DNA of 64,000 bases from Triticum aestivum (taxonomy: Eukaryota > Streptophyta > Magnoliopsida > Poales > Poaceae). The stretch spans positions 313,152,209 to 313,216,208 of the forward strand of contig NC_057802.1 of the NCBI RefSeq assembly GCF_018294505.1, in the 5' to 3' direction. Below are positions 46,440 to 60,226 of the stretch, piece by piece; the first letter of the stretch is position 1, and every line of letters starts with the position of its first letter. The notes beneath the pieces are model-generated. The model made no database searches and was not told the DNA's origin. It saw only the letters and a program-made list of their open reading frames with translations. Both the position numbers and the translations under genes were made by a program.

Positions 46440-46739
46440 TGTTGGGGACCGTATTAATTTCAAAAAAATTCCTACGCACACGCAAGATCATGGTGATGCA
46501 TAGCAACGAGAGGGGAGAGTGTCGTCCACGTACCCTCGTAGACCATTAAGCAGAAGCGTTATGACAACGCGGTTGATGTAGTCGTACGTCTTCACGATCG
46601 ACCGATCCTCAGTACCGAACGTACGACACCTCCGCGTTCAGCACACGTTCAGCTCGGTGACGTCCCGCGAACTCACGATCCTTTAGAGCTCGAGGGAGAG
46701 TTTCGTCAGCACGACAGCGTGGTGACGATGTTGATGAAA
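46440..46739 (-). repeat. Remnant of the nested minus copia LTR in unit 2
   Basis: Starts TGTTGGGGACCGTATTAATT directly after CTTGT and matches 53468-53766 in unit 3, at the same insertion point. It is cut off by a deletion. Next to the breakpoint, GATGAAAAGGGTC (46733-46745) is repeated at 46772-46784. Confidence 0.9.
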
Positions 46740-47811
46740 AGGGTCTTTCCCACTTTAGTCGGACCGGATCCGATGAAAAGGGTCCTTATGAAGGGTAAAT
46801 AGCAATTGGCATATCACCGTTGTGGTTTTGCGTAGGTAAGAAACGTTCTTGCTAGAAACCCATAGCAGCCACGTAAAACATGCAACAACAATTAGAGGAC
46901 ATCTAACTTGTTTTTGCAGGGTATGCTATGTGATGTGATATGGCCAAAAGGATGTAATGAATGATATATGTGATGTATGAGATTGATCATGTTCTTGTAA
47001 TAGGTATCACGACTTGCATGTCGATGAGTATGACAACCGGCAGGAGCCGTTGGAGTTGTCTTAATTTATTGTATGACCTGCGTGTCAATGAAAACGCCAT
47101 GTAATTACTGTACTTTATTGCTAACCGTTAGGCATAGTAGTAGAAGTAGTAGTTGGCGAGACAACTTCATGAAGACACGATGATGGAGATCATGATGATG
47201 GAGATCATGGTGTCATGCCGGTGACGAAGGTGATCATGCCGCGCCTCGAAGATGGAGATCAAAAAGGCGCAAGATGATATTGGCCATATCATGTCACTTT
47301 ATGATTTGCATGTGATGTTGTCATGTTTACATCTTATTTGCTTAGAATGACGGTAGCATAAATAAGATGATCCCTCACTAAAATTTCAAGAAAGTGTTCC
47401 CCCTAACTGTGCACCGTTGCGAAGGTTCGTTGTTTCGAAGCACCACGTGATGATCGGGTGTGATAGATTCTAACGTTCGCATACAACGGGTGTAAGCCAG
47501 ATTTACACATGCAAAACACTTAGGTTGACTTGACGAGCCTAGCATGTACAGACATGGCCTCAGAACACGAGAGACCGAAAGGTCGAACATGAGTCGTATA
47601 GTAGATACGATCAACATGGAGATGTTCACCATTGATGACTAGTCCGTCTCACGTGATGATCGGACACGGCCTAGTCGATTTGGATCATGTATCACTTGGA
47701 TGACTAGAGGGATGTCTGTCTGAGTGGGAGTTCATTAAATAATTTGATTAGATGAACTTAATTATCATGAACTTAGTCTAAAATGTCTTTACAATATGTC
47801 TTGTAGATCAA
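46740..47811 (+). other. Unit 2 untranslated leader of copia, 5' end deleted
   Basis: Matches 62319-63363 in unit 3. The primer-binding site and the LTR end are missing, so this copy cannot prime reverse transcription. No ORF of note. Confidence 0.85.
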
Positions 47812-50800
47812 ATGGCCCACGCTAATGTTGCCCTCAACTTCAATGCGTTCCTAGAGAAAACCTAGCTAAAAGACGATGGTAGCAACTATACGGATTGGAT
47901 CCGTAACTTGAGGATCATCCTCATAGCTGCCAAGAAAGCATATGTCCTTGAAGCACCGCTAGGTGAAGCACCTATTTTCCCAGCAACTCAAGACGTTATG
48001 AACGCCTCGCAGTCGCGTAGTGATGATTACTCGCTGGTTCAGTGCGGCATGCTTTACAGCTTAGAACCGGGGCTCCAAAAGCGTTTTGAGCAGCACAGAG
48101 CATATGAGATGTTCCAAGAGCTGAAAATGGTTTTCCAAGCTCATGCCCGGGTCAAGAGATATGAAGTCTCCGACAAGTTCTATAGTCGTAAGATGGAGGA
48201 AAACAGTTCTGTCAGCGAGCATATACTCAAAATGTCTGGGTTGCACAACCGCTTGTCTCAGCTGGGAGTTAATCTTCCAGATGACTCGGTCATTGACAGG
48301 ATCCTCCAGTCGCTTCCACCTAGCTACAAGAGCTTTGTGATGAACTACAATATGCAATGGATGGAGAAGTCCATTCCTGAGTTATATTCAATGCTGAAAT
48401 CAGCGGAGGTGGAGATCAAAAAGGAACATCAAGTGTTGATGGTGAATAAGACCACTGGTTTCAAGAAGGGCAAGGGTAAGAAGAACTTCAAGAAGGACGG
48501 CAAGGGAGTTGCCGCGCCCGGTAAATCAGTTGCCGGGAAGAAGCCAAAGAATGGACCCAAGCCCGAGACTCAGTGCTTTTATTGCAAGGGAAATGGTCAC
48601 TGGAAGCGGAACTGCCCCAAGTACTTAGCGGATAAGAAGGCCGGCAATACCAAAGGTATATATGATATACATGTTATTGATGTGTACCTTACCAGCACTC
48701 ACAGTAGCTCCTGGGTATTTGATACCGGTGCGGTTGCTCATATTTGTAACTCAAAACAGGAGTTGCGGAATAAGCGGAGACTGGCGAAGGACGAGGTGAC
48801 GATGCGCGTCGGGAATGGTTCCAAGGTTGATGTGGTCGCCGTCGGCACGCTACCTCTACATTTACCTACGGGATTAGTTTTAAACCTCAATAATTGTTAT
48901 TTAGTGCCAGCTTTGAGCATGAACATTGTATCTGGATCTCGTTTAATGCGAGATGGCTACTCATTTAAATCTGAGAATAATAGTTGTTCTATTTATATGA
49001 GAGATATGTTTTATGGTCATGCCCCGCTGGTCAATGGTTTATTCTTATTGAATCTCGAACGTGATGTTACACATATTCATAGTGTGAATGCCAAAAGATG
49101 TAAGGTTGATAATGATAGTCCCACATACTTGTGGCACTGCCGCCTTGGTCACATTGGTGTCAAACGCATGAAGAAACTCCATGCAGATGGACTTTTGGAG
49201 TCTCTTGATTATGAATCATTTGACACGTGCGAACCATGCCTCATGGGCAAAATGACCAAGACTCCGTTCTCCGAAACAATGGAGCGAGCAACCAACTTAT
49301 TGGAAATCATACATACTAATGTGTGCGGTTCAATGAGCATTGAGGCTCGTGGTGGCTATCGTTATGTTCTCACCCTCACTGATGACTTAAGTAGATATGG
49401 GTATGTCTACTTAATGAAGCACAAGTCTGAGACCTTTGAAAGGTTCAAGGAATTTCAGAGTGAGGTAGAGAATTAACGTGATAGGAAAATAAAGTTCTTA
49501 CGATCAGATCATGGAGGAGAATACTTGAGTCACGAGTTTGGCACGCACTTAAGGAAATGTGGAATTGTTTCACAACTCACGCCGCCTGGAACACCTCAGC
49601 GAAATGGTGTGTCCGAACGTCGTAATCACACTCTATTGGATATGGTGCGATCTATGATGTCTCTTACCGATCTACCGCTATCATTTTGGGGTTATGCTTT
49701 AGAGACTGCCGCATTCACTTTAGATAGGGATCCATCGAAATCCGTTGAGACGACACCGTATGAATTATGGTTTGGAAAGAAACCTAAACTGTCATTTCTG
49801 AAAGTTTGGGGATGCGATGCTTATGTCAAGAAACTTCAACCAGAAAAGCTCGAACCCAAGTCAGAAAAATGCGTCTTCATAGGATACCATAAGGAAACTA
49901 TCGGGTATACCTTCTACCTCAGATCCAAAGGAAAGATCTTTGTTGCCAAGAATGAATCCTTTCTAGAGAAAGAGTTTCTCTCGAAAGAAGTAAGTGGGAG
50001 GAAAGTAGAACTTGATGAGGTACTACCTCTTGAACCGGAAAGTAGCGCAGCTCAGGAAGATGTTTCTGTGGTGCCTGCACCGACTAGAGAGGAAGTTGTT
50101 GATGATGATCATGAAACTTCAAATCAAGTTGCTACTGAACTTCGTAGGTCCACGAGGACACATTCCGCACCAGAGTGGTACGGCAACCCTGTCCTGGAAG
50201 TCATGTTGTTAGACAACGGTGAACCTTCGAACTATGAAGAAGCGATGGCGGGCCCGGATTCCAACAAATGGCTTGAAGCCATGAAATCCGAGATAGGATC
50301 CATGTATGAAAACGAAGTATGGACTTTGACAGACTTGCCCGATGATGGGCAAGCCATAGAAAATAAATGGATCTTTAAGAAGAAGACTGACGCGGATGGT
50401 AACGTGACCATCTATAAGGCTCGGCTTGTCGCTAAGGGTTATCGACAAGTTCAAGGGGTTGACTACGATGAGACCTTCTCACCCGTAGCGAAGCTGAAGT
50501 CCGTCCGAATCATGTTAGCAATTGCCGCATTCTATGATTATGAGATATGGCAAATGGACGTCAAAACGACATTCCTTAATGGTTTCCTTAAGGAAGAATT
50601 GTATATGATGCAGCCGGAAGGTTTTGTCGATCCTAAGAATCCTGACAAGGTATGCAAGCTCCAGCGCTCAATCTATGGGCTGGTGCAAGCATCTCGGAGT
50701 TGGAACATTCGCTTTGATGAGATGATCAAAGTGTTTGGGTTTACGCAGACTTATGGAGAAGCCTGCGTTTACAAGAAAGTGAGTGGGAGCTCTGTAGCGT

Positions 50801-51794
50801 TTCTCATATTATATGTGGATGACATACTATTGATGGGAAATGATATAGAATTTTGGAAAGCATAAAGGCCTACTTGAATAAGTGTTTTTCATTGAAGGAC
50901 CTTGGAGAAGCTGCTTACATATTAGGCATCAAGATCTATAGAGATAGACCGAGATGCCTCATTGGTCTTTCACAAAGCACATACCTTGACAAGATATTGA
51001 AAAAGTTCAATATGGATCAGTCCAAGAAGGGTTTCTTGCCTGTATTGCAAGGTGTGAAATTGAGCACGGCTCAATGCCCGACCTCGACAGAAGATAGAGA
51101 AAAGATGAGTGTCATCCCCTATGCCTCAGCCATAGGGTCTATTATGTATGCCATGCTGTGTACCAGACCTGATGTGAACCTTGCCGTAAGTTTGGTAGGG
51201 AGGTACCAAAGTAATCCCGGCATGGAACACTGGACAGCGGTCAAGAATATCCTAAAGTACCTGAAAAGGACAAAGGATATGTTTCTCGTTTATGGAGGTG
51301 ACGAAGAGCTCGTCGTAAAGGGTTACGTCGATGCTAGCTTCGACACAGATCTGGATGACTCTAAGTCACAAACCAGATACGTGTACATTTTGAATGGTGG
51401 GGCAGTCAGCTGGTGCAGTTGCAAGCAAAGCGTCGTGGCGAGATCTACATGTGAAGCAGAGTACATAGCAGCCTCGGAGGCAGCACAAGAAGCAGTCTGG
51501 ATGAATGAGTTCATCACCGACCTAGGAGTTATTCCTAATGCGTTGGGCCCAATGACACTCTTCTGTGACAACACTGGAGCTATTGCCCTTGCCAAGAAGC
51601 CCAGGTTTCACAAGAAGACCAGGCATATCAAGCGTCGCTTCAACTCCATTCGTGAATATATTCAAGATGGAGACATAGATATTTGTAAAGTGCATACGGA
51701 TCTGAATGTCGCAGATCCGTTGACTAAACCTCTTCCACGAGGAAAACATGATCAACACCAGAACTCTATGGGTGTTCGATTCATCACAATGTAA
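47812..51794 (+). pseudogene. Copia gag-pol polyprotein (BARE/WIS/Angela type), two stops and one frameshift
   Basis: ATG at 47812. In order: gag; zinc knuckle CFYCKGNGHWKRNC (from 48574); protease VFDTGAVAHIC (DTG at 48721-48729); GAG-pre-integrase HCRLGHIGVKRMKKLH and CEPCLMGK; integrase core (DLSRYGYVYLMKH, FLRSDHGGEY); reverse transcriptase with YVDD at 50812-50823; RNase H with CEAEYIAASEA (from 51450); stop at 51792-51794. TAG at 47863-47865 falls 17 codons after the start, where the minus copy has Lys. TAA at 49474-49476 breaks integrase. A base is missing near 50851-50855, shifting the end of reverse transcriptase. The longest open parts are 47908-49476, 49525-50865 and 50853-51794. 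The protein would form particles, cleave itself and copy and integrate the element. Confidence 0.95.
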
Positions 51795-51810
51795 CTAGAT
51801 TATTGACTCT

Positions 51811-51826
51811 AGTGCAAGTGGGAGAC
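51811..51826 (+). other. Copia polypurine tract before the unit 3 LTR
   Basis: AGTGCAAGTGGGAGAC immediately precedes the LTR start TGTTGGAAATATGCCC at 51827. The same sequence occurs at 33050-33065, and inverted at 55164-55179 for the minus copia. Confidence 0.88.
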
Positions 51827-53148
51827 TGTTGGAAATATGCCCTAGAGGCAATCATAAATTGGTTATTATTATATTTCCTTGTTCATGATAATTGTCTATT
51901 GTTCATGCTATAATTGTATTAACCGGAAACCGTAATACATGTGTGAACACATAGATCGTAATATGTCCCTAGTAAGCCTCTAGTTGACTAGCTCGTTGAT
52001 CAATAGATGGTCGTGGTTTCCAGACCATGGACATTGGATGCCATTGATAACGGGATCACATCATTGGGAGAATGATGTGATGAACAAGAACCAATCTTAA
52101 GCATAGCACAAGATCGTGTAGTTCGTTTGCTAAAGCTTTTCTAATGTCAACTATCATTTCCTTAGACCATGAGATTGTGCAACTCCCGGATACCATAGCA
52201 ATGCTTTGGGTGTACCAAATTTCACAACATAACTGGGTGGCTATGAAGGTGCACTACAGGTATCTCCGAAAGTGTCTGTTGAGTTGGCACGAATCGAGAC
52301 TGGGATTTGTCACTCCGTATGACGGAGAGGTATCTCTGGGCCCACTCGGTAATGCATCATCATAATGAGCTCAATGTGACTAAGGAGTTGGTCACGGGAT
52401 CATGCGTTACGGAACGAGTAAAGAGACTTGCCGGTAACGAGATTGAACGAGGTATGGGGATACCGACGATCGAATCTCGGGCAAGTAACATACTGATAGG
52501 CAAAGGGAATGGCATACGGGATTGATTGAATCCCCGACATCATGGTTCATCCGATAAGATCATTGTGGAACATGTGGGAGCCAACATGGGTATCCAGATC
52601 CCGCTGTTGGTTATTGACCGGAGAGATGTCTCGGTCATGTCTACATGCCTCCCGAACCCGTAGGGTCTACACACTTAAGGTTCGATGACGCTAGGGTTAT
52701 AGGGAAAGTATGTACGTGGTTACCAAATGTTGTTCAGACTCCCGGATGAGATCCCGGACGTCACGGGGAGTTCCGGAATGGTCCGGAGGTAAAGAATGAT
52801 ATATAGGAAGTGAGGATTTGGACACCAGAAGTGTTCCGGGCATCACCGGTAATGTACCGGGACCACGGGAAGGGTTTCAGGGGCCACCGGGAGGGCCACC
52901 AGCCCCGGAGGCTTGCATGGGCCAAGAGTGGGAAGGGACCAGCCCCTGAGTGGGCTGGTGCGCCTCCCACCAAGGCCCAAGGCGCAGCAAAAGGGGAGAG
53001 GGGGGAAACCCTAGGCGCAGATGGGCCTAAGGCCGACCCTAGGGCGCGCCCCCCTCTCCCCCTCTTGGCCGCCCCCCTCCATCCCATCTAGGGTTGTCGC
53101 CCCCTAGGGTGGGAACCCTAGAGGGGGCGCAGTCCCCTCCCCTCCTCC

Positions 53149-53157
53149 TATATATAG
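53149..53157 (+). promoter_or_regulatory. TATA box of the unit 3 copia LTR
   Basis: TATATATAG in CCTCCTATATATAGTGG. Transcripts started here would run after about 300 bp into the antisense nested copia. Confidence 0.65.
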
Positions 53158-53467
53158 TGGGGGTTTTGGGGCTGCCATACAAAAAAGTCTCTCTCTCGGC
53201 GCAGCCCTACCTCTCCACCTCCTCGTCTTTCGTAGTGCTTGGCGAAGCCCTGCTGTAGAACCACGCTGCTCCACCACCACCATGCCGTCGTGCTGCTGCT
53301 GGAGTTGTCTTCCCCAACCTCCCCCTCCTCCTTGCTGGATCAAGGCGCGGGAGATGTCACCGGGCTGCACGTGTGTTGAACGCGGAGGCGCCGTTGTTCG
53401 GCGCTTAGATCGGAATCGACTGCGATCTGAATCGCTGCGTGTACGACTCCACCAACCGCGTTCTTGT

Positions 53468-55163
53468 TGTTGGGGAACATAGTAATTTCAAAAAAAATCC
53501 TACGCACACGCAAGATCATGGTGATGCATAGCAACGAGAGGGGAGAGTGTCGTCCACGTACCCTCGTAGACCGTTAAGCAGAAGCGTTATGACAACGCGG
53601 TTGATGTAGTCGTACATCTTCACGATCGACCAATCCTCTGTACCGAATGTACGACACCTCCGCGTTCAGCACACGTTCAGCTCGGTGACGTCCCGCGAAC
53701 TCACGATCCTTTAGAGCTCGAGGGAGAGTTTCGTCAGCACGACAGCGTGGTGACGATGTTGATGAAGCTACCGTCGTAGGGCTTCGCCTAAGCACCGCTA
53801 CGATATGACCGAGATGGATTATGGTGGAGGGGGGCACCGCACACGGCTGGGAGAGATCAATGTTCAACTTGTGTGTTCTAGGGTGCCCCCTGCCCTCGTA
53901 TATAAAGGAGCAAGGGGGGAGGCCGGCCGGCCCCTGTAGGGCGCACCAGGAGGAGGAGTCCTCCTCCTAGTAGGAGTAGGACTCCCCTTTCCTACTCCTA
54001 CTAGGAGGAGGAAAGGAAGTAGGAGAGGGAGAAGGAAGGAGAGGGAGGAAAAGGAGGAAAAGGGGGCTGACCCCCTAGTCCAATTCGGTTTGGGCTAGGG
54101 GGGCCGCGCGCCCCTCCTCCTCTCTTCCACCACTTGGCCCATGAGGCCCATTACTTCTTCCTCGTATTCCCGTAACTTCCCGGTACCAAAAAAATACACG
54201 AATCACTCTGAACCTTTCCGATGTCCGAATATAGTCGTACAATATATCAATCTTTACGTCTCGACCATTTCGAGACTCCTCGTCATGTCCCCAATCTCAT
54301 CTAGGACTCCGAACTACCTTCGGTACATCAAATCACATAAACTCATAATACCGATCGTCACAGAACTTTACGCGTGCGGACCCTACGGGTTCGAGAACTA
54401 TGTAGGCATGACCGAGACACGTCTCCGGTCAATAACCAATAGTGGAACCTGGATGCTCATATTGGCTCCCACATATTCTACGAAGATCTTTAACGGTCAA
54501 ACCGCATAATAGCATACGTTGTTCCCTTTGTCATCGGTATGTTACTTGCCCGAGATTTGATCGTCGGTATTTCAATACCTAGCTCAATCTCGTTACCGGC
54601 AAGTCTCTTTACTCGTTCCGTAGTGCATCATCCTGTAACTAACTCATTAGTCACATTGCTTGCAAGGCTTATAGTGATGTGCATTACCGAGAGGGCCCAG
54701 AGATACCTCTCCGACAATCGGAGTGACAAATCCTATTCTCGATCTATGCCAACTCAACGAACATCATCGGAGACACCTGTAGAGCACACAAAGTGTTCCT
54801 CCGGTATTCGGGAGTTGCATAATCTCAGTCATAGGAACATGTATAAGTCATGGAGAAAGCAATAGCAGTAAACTAAACGATCAAGTGCTAAGCTAACGAA
54901 ATGGGTCAAGTCAATCACATCATTCTCCTAATGATGTGACCCCGTTAATCAAATGACAACTCATGTCTATGGCTAGGAAACTCAACCATCTTTGATCAAT
55001 GAGCTAGTCAAGTAGAGGCATACTAGTGACACTATGTTTGTCTATGTATTCACACATGTATTATGTTTCCGGTTAATACAATTCTAGCATGAATAATAAA
55101 CATTTATCATGATATGAGGAAAAATAATAACTTTATTATTGGCTTTTGGGCATATTTCCTTCA
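53468..55163 (-). repeat. 3' LTR of the nested minus copia
   Basis: 1,696 bp. It differs from the 5' LTR by scattered changes and by a missing block near 54780, where the 5' LTR has TTTATAATCACCCAGTTACG and following bases (about 61547-61575). It contains a near-perfect palindrome of AGGAGGAGTCCTCCTCCT type at about 53950-54010. Confidence 0.9.
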
Positions 55164-55179
55164 GTCTCCCACTTGCACT

Positions 55180-58100
55180 AGAGTCAATAATCTAGTTCAC
55201 ATCGCCATGTGATTTAACACCAATAGTTCACATCACCATGTGATTAACACCCATATTTCACATCGTCATGTGACCAACACCCAAAGGGTTTACTAGAGTC
55301 AGTAATCTAGTTCACATCGCTATGTGATTAACACCCAAAGAGTACTAAGGTGTAATCATGTTTTGCTTGTGAGAGAAGTTTAGTCAATGGGTCTGCCACA
55401 TTCAGATCGTATGTATCTTGCAAATTTCTATGTCAACAATGCTCTGTACAGAGCTACTCTAGCTAATTGCTCCTACTTTCAATATGTATCCAGATTGAGA
55501 CTTAGAGTCATCTGGATCAGTGTCAAAACTTGCATCGACGTAACCCTTTACGATGAACCTTTTGTCACCTCCATAATCGAGAAACATATCCTTATTCCAC
55601 TAAGGGTAATTTTGACTGCTGTCCAGTGATCTACTATCACTATTGTACTCTCTTGCTAAACTCAGTGTAGGGTGTACAATAGATCTGGTACACAGCATGG
55701 CATAGTTTATAGAACCTGTGGCTGAGGCATAGGGAATGACTTTCATTCTCTTTCTATCTTTTTCCGTGGTCGGGCTTTGAGTCTTACTCAATTTCACACC
55801 TTGTAACATAGGCAAGAACTCTTTCTTTGACTGTTCCATTTTGAAATACTTCAAAATCTTGTCAAGGTATGTACTCATTGAAAAAACTTATCAAGCGTCC
55901 TGATCTATCTCTATAGATCTTGATGCTCGATATGTAAGCAGCTTCACCGACGTCTTTCTTTGAGAAACTCCTTTCAAATACTCCTTCATGCTTTCCAGAA
56001 AATTCTACATTATTTCCGATCAACAATATGTCATTCACATATATTCATCAGAAATGTTGTAGTGCTCGCACTCACTTTCTTGTAAATACAGGCTTCACCG
56101 CAAGTCTGTATAAAACTATAAGCTTTGATCAACTCATCAAAGCGTATATTCCAACTCCGAGATGGTTGCACCAGTCCATAGATGGATCGCTGGAGCTTGC
56201 TCATTTTTTTAGCACCTTTAGGATTGACAAAACCTTCTGGTTGTATCATATACAACCCTTCTTTAAGAAATCCATTAAAAAAATGTAGTTTTGATATCCA
56301 TTTGCCAGATTTCACAAAATGTGGCAATTTGCTAGCATGATTTGGACAGACTTAAGCATCGCTACGAGTGAGAAAATCTCATCATAGTCAACACCTTGAA
56401 CTTTGTCAAAAACCTTTTTCAACAAGTCTAGCTTTGTAGATAGTAACACTACTATCAGCGTCCGTCTTCCTCTTGAAGATCCATTTTCTATGGCTTGCCG
56501 ATCATCGGGCAAGTCAACCAAAGTCCACACTTTGTTCTCATACATGGATCCCATCTCAGATTTCATGGCCTCAAGCCATTTCACGGAATCTGGGCTCATC
56601 ATCGCTTCCTCATAGTTCGTACGTTTGTCATGGTCAAGTAACATGACCTCCAGAATAGTATTACCGTACCACTCTGGTGCGGATCTCACTCTGGTTGACC
56701 TACGAGGTTTGGTAGTAACTTGATCTGAAGTTACATGATCATCATCATTAGCTTCCTCACTAATTGGTGTAGGAGTCACAGGAATAGATTTCTGTGATGA
56801 ACTACTTTCCAATAAGGGAGCAGGTACAGTTACCTCATCAAGTTCTACTTTCCTCCCACTCACTTCTTTCGAGAGAAACTCCTTCTCCAGAAAGGATCCA
56901 TTCTTAGCAACAAAGATATTGCCTTCGGATCTGTGATAGAAGGTGTACCCAACAGTCTCTTTTGGGTATCCTATGAAGACACATTTCTACGATTTGGGTT
57001 TGAGCTTATTAGGTTGAAACTTTTTCACATAAGCATCACAGCCTCAAATTTTAAGAAACGGCAACTTTGGTTTCTTGCCAAACCATAGTTCATATAGTGT
57101 CGTCTCAACGGATTTTAGATGGTGCCCTATTTAACGTGAATGCAACTGTCTCTAATGCATAACCCCAAAACGATAGTGGTAAATCGGTAAGAGACATCAT
57201 AGATTGCACTATATCTAATAAAGTACGGTTACGATGTTCGGACACACCATTACGCTATGGTGTTCCAGGTGGCGTGAGTTGCGAAACTATTCCGCAAATG
57301 AAGACCAAAATCGTAACTCAAATATTCTCCTCCATGATCAGATCGTAGAAACTTTATTTTCTTGTTACGATGATTTTCTACTTCACTCTGAAATTATATG
57401 AACTTTTCAAATGTTTCAGACTTATGTTTCATCAAGAAGATATACCCATATCTGCTCAAATCATCTGTGAAGGTTAGAAAATAACGATACCCGCCGCGAG
57501 CCTCAACACTCATCGGATCGCATACATCAGTATGTATTATTTCCAATAAGTCAGTTGCTCGCTCCATTGTTCCGGAGAACGGAGTCTTAGTCATCTTGCC
57601 CATAAGGCATGGTTCGCAAGCATCAAGTGATTCCAAAATCCCATCGCATGGAGTTTCTTCATGCGCTTTACACCAATATGACCTAAACGGCAGTGCCACA
57701 AATAAGTTGCACTATCTTTATTAACTTTGCATCTTTTGGCTTCAATATTATGAATATGTGTATCACTACGATCGAGATCCAACAAACCATTTTCATTGGG
57801 TGTATGACCATAGAAGGTTTTATTCATGTAAACAGAACAACAATTATTCTTTAACTTAAATGAATAACCATATTGCAATAAACATGATCAAATCATATTC
57901 ATGCTCAACGCAAACACCAAATAACACTTATTTAGGTTCAACACTAATCCCGAAAGTATAGTGAGTGTGCGATGATGATCATATCAATCTTGGAACCACT
58001 TCCAACACACATCGTCACTTCACCCTTAACTAGTCTCTGTTCATTCTGCAACTCCCGTTTCGAGTTACTTATCTTAGCAACTAAACTAGTATCAAATACT

Positions 58101-58960
58101 GAGGGGTTGCTATAAACACTAGTAAAGTACACATCAATAACATGTATATCAAATATACCTTTGTTCACTTTGCCATCCTTCTTATCCGCCAAATATCTAG
58201 GGCAGTTCCACTTCCAGTGACCATTTCCTTTGTAGTAGAAGCACTTAGTTTCAGGCTTGGGTCTAGCTTTGGGCTTCTTCATGGGAGCAGCAACTTGCTT
58301 GCTGTTCTTTTGAAGTTCCCCTTTTTCCCTTTGCCCTTTTCTTGAAACTAGTGGTCTTGTCAGTCATCAACACTTGATGCTTTTCTTGATTTCTACCTTC
58401 GTCGATTTCAGCATCATGAAGAGCTTGGGAATCGTTTCCGTTATCCCTTGCATATTATAGTTCTTCATGAAGTTCTAGTAACTTGGTGATAGTGACTAGA
58501 GAACTTTGTCAATTACTATCTTATCTGGCAGATTAACTCCCACTTGATTCAAGCAATTGTAGTACCCAGACAATCTGAGCACATGCTCGCTGGTTGAGCC
58601 ATTCTCCTTCATTTTTGTAGGCAAAGTACTGTCAGAGGTCTCATACCTCTCGACACGGGCATGAGTATGAAATACCAATTTAAACTCTTGGAACATCTTA
58701 TATGCTCCATGGCGTTCAAAACATTTTTGAAGTCCCGGTTCTAAGCCGTAAATCATGGTGCACTAAACTATCAAGTAGTCATCATACTGAGCTTTGTCAA
58801 ACGTTCATAACGTCTGCATTTGCTCCTGCAATTGGTCGGTCACCTAGCGGTGCATCAAGGACATAATTTTTCTGTGCAGCAATGAGGAAAAACCTCAGAT
58901 CACGGATCCAATCCGCATCATTGCTACTAACATCTTTCAACTTAGTTTTCTCTAGGAACA
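55180..58960 (-). pseudogene. Decayed gag-pol of the nested minus copia
   Basis: From right to left: gag start region (FLEKTKLKD near 58950), gag (58756-58496), zinc knuckle at about 58235 reading CFYYKGNGHWKWNC, where the second Cys is Tyr, GAG-pre-integrase (57878-57591), integrase (57699-57394), connection and reverse transcriptase (56863-56031) and a later reverse transcriptase part (55878-55600). Numerous stops and frameshifts. Much of RNase H is missing or unrecognisable next to the polypurine tract, where short CACATCG/CATGTGA repeats replace it (about 55195-55330). Confidence 0.88.
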
Positions 58961-60226
58961 TATCAAAAATAAAACAGGGGAACTAAACACGAGCTATTGA
59001 TCTACAACATAGATATGCTAATACTACCAGGACTAAGTTCATGATAAATTAAAGTTCAATTAATCATATTACTTAAGAACTCCCGCTTAGATAGACATCC
59101 CTCTAATCATCTAAGTGATCACGTGATCCATATCAACTAAACCATGTCCGATCATCACGTGAGATGGAGTAGTTTTCAATGGTGAACATCACTATGTTGA
59201 TCATATCTACTATATTATTCACGCTCGACCTTTCGGTCTCAGTGTTCCGAGGCCATATCTGCATATGCTAGGCTCGTCAAGTTTAACGCAAGTATTCTGC
59301 GTGTGCAAAACTGGCTTACATCCATTATATTTGAACGTAGAGCTTATCACACCCGATCATCACGTGGTGTCTCGGCACGACGAACTTTCGCAACGGTGCA
59401 TACTCAGGGAGAACACTTATACCTTGAAATTTAGTGAGAGATCATCTTATAATGCTACCGTCAATCAAAGCAGAATAAGATGCATAAAGGATAAACATCA
59501 CATGCAATCAATATAAGTGATATGATATGGCCATCATCATCTTGTGCCTTTGATCTCCATCTCCAAAGCACTGTCATGATCACCATCATCACCGGCACGA
59601 CACATTGATCTCCATCGTAGCATCGTTGTCGTCTCGCCAACTATTGCTTCTACGACTATCGCTACCGCTTAGTGATAAAGTAAAGCAATTACAAGGCGAT
59701 TGCATTGCATACAATAAAGCGACAACCATATGGCTCCTGCAAGTAGCCGATAACTCCGTTACAAAACATGATCATCTCATACAATAAAATATAGCATCAT
59801 GTCTTGACCATATCAAATCACAATATGCCCTGCAAAAACAAGTTAGACGTCCTCTACTTTGTTGTTGCAAGTTTTACGTGGCTGCTACGAGCTGAGCAAG
59901 AACCGTTCTTACCGACGCATCAAAACCACAACGATAGTTCATCAAGTTAGTGTTGTTTTAACCTTCTCAAGGACCTGGCGTAGCCACACTCGGTTCAACG
60001 AAAGTTGGAGAAACTGACACCCGCCGGCCACCTATGTGCAAAGCACGTCGGTAGAACCAGTCTCGCGTAAGCGTACGCGTAATGTCGGTCCGGGCCGCTT
60101 CATCCAACAATACCACCGAACCAAAGTATGACATGCTGGTAAGCAGTATGACTTGTATCACCCACAAGTCACTTGTGTTCTACTCGTGCATATAACATCT
60201 ACGCATAAACCAGGCTCGCATGACAC
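58961..60226 (-). other. Leader region of the nested minus copia
   Basis: Inverse of the leader found at 62103-63363 (for example CACCCGATCATCACGTGGTG is shared in complement). No gene. Confidence 0.75.

Noticed and set aside
47378..47632. 84-codon minus ORF conserved in unit 3 (62930-63181)
   Set aside because: Conservation follows from tandem duplication of the untranslated leader. No coding signature, and it lies opposite to the element's transcription.
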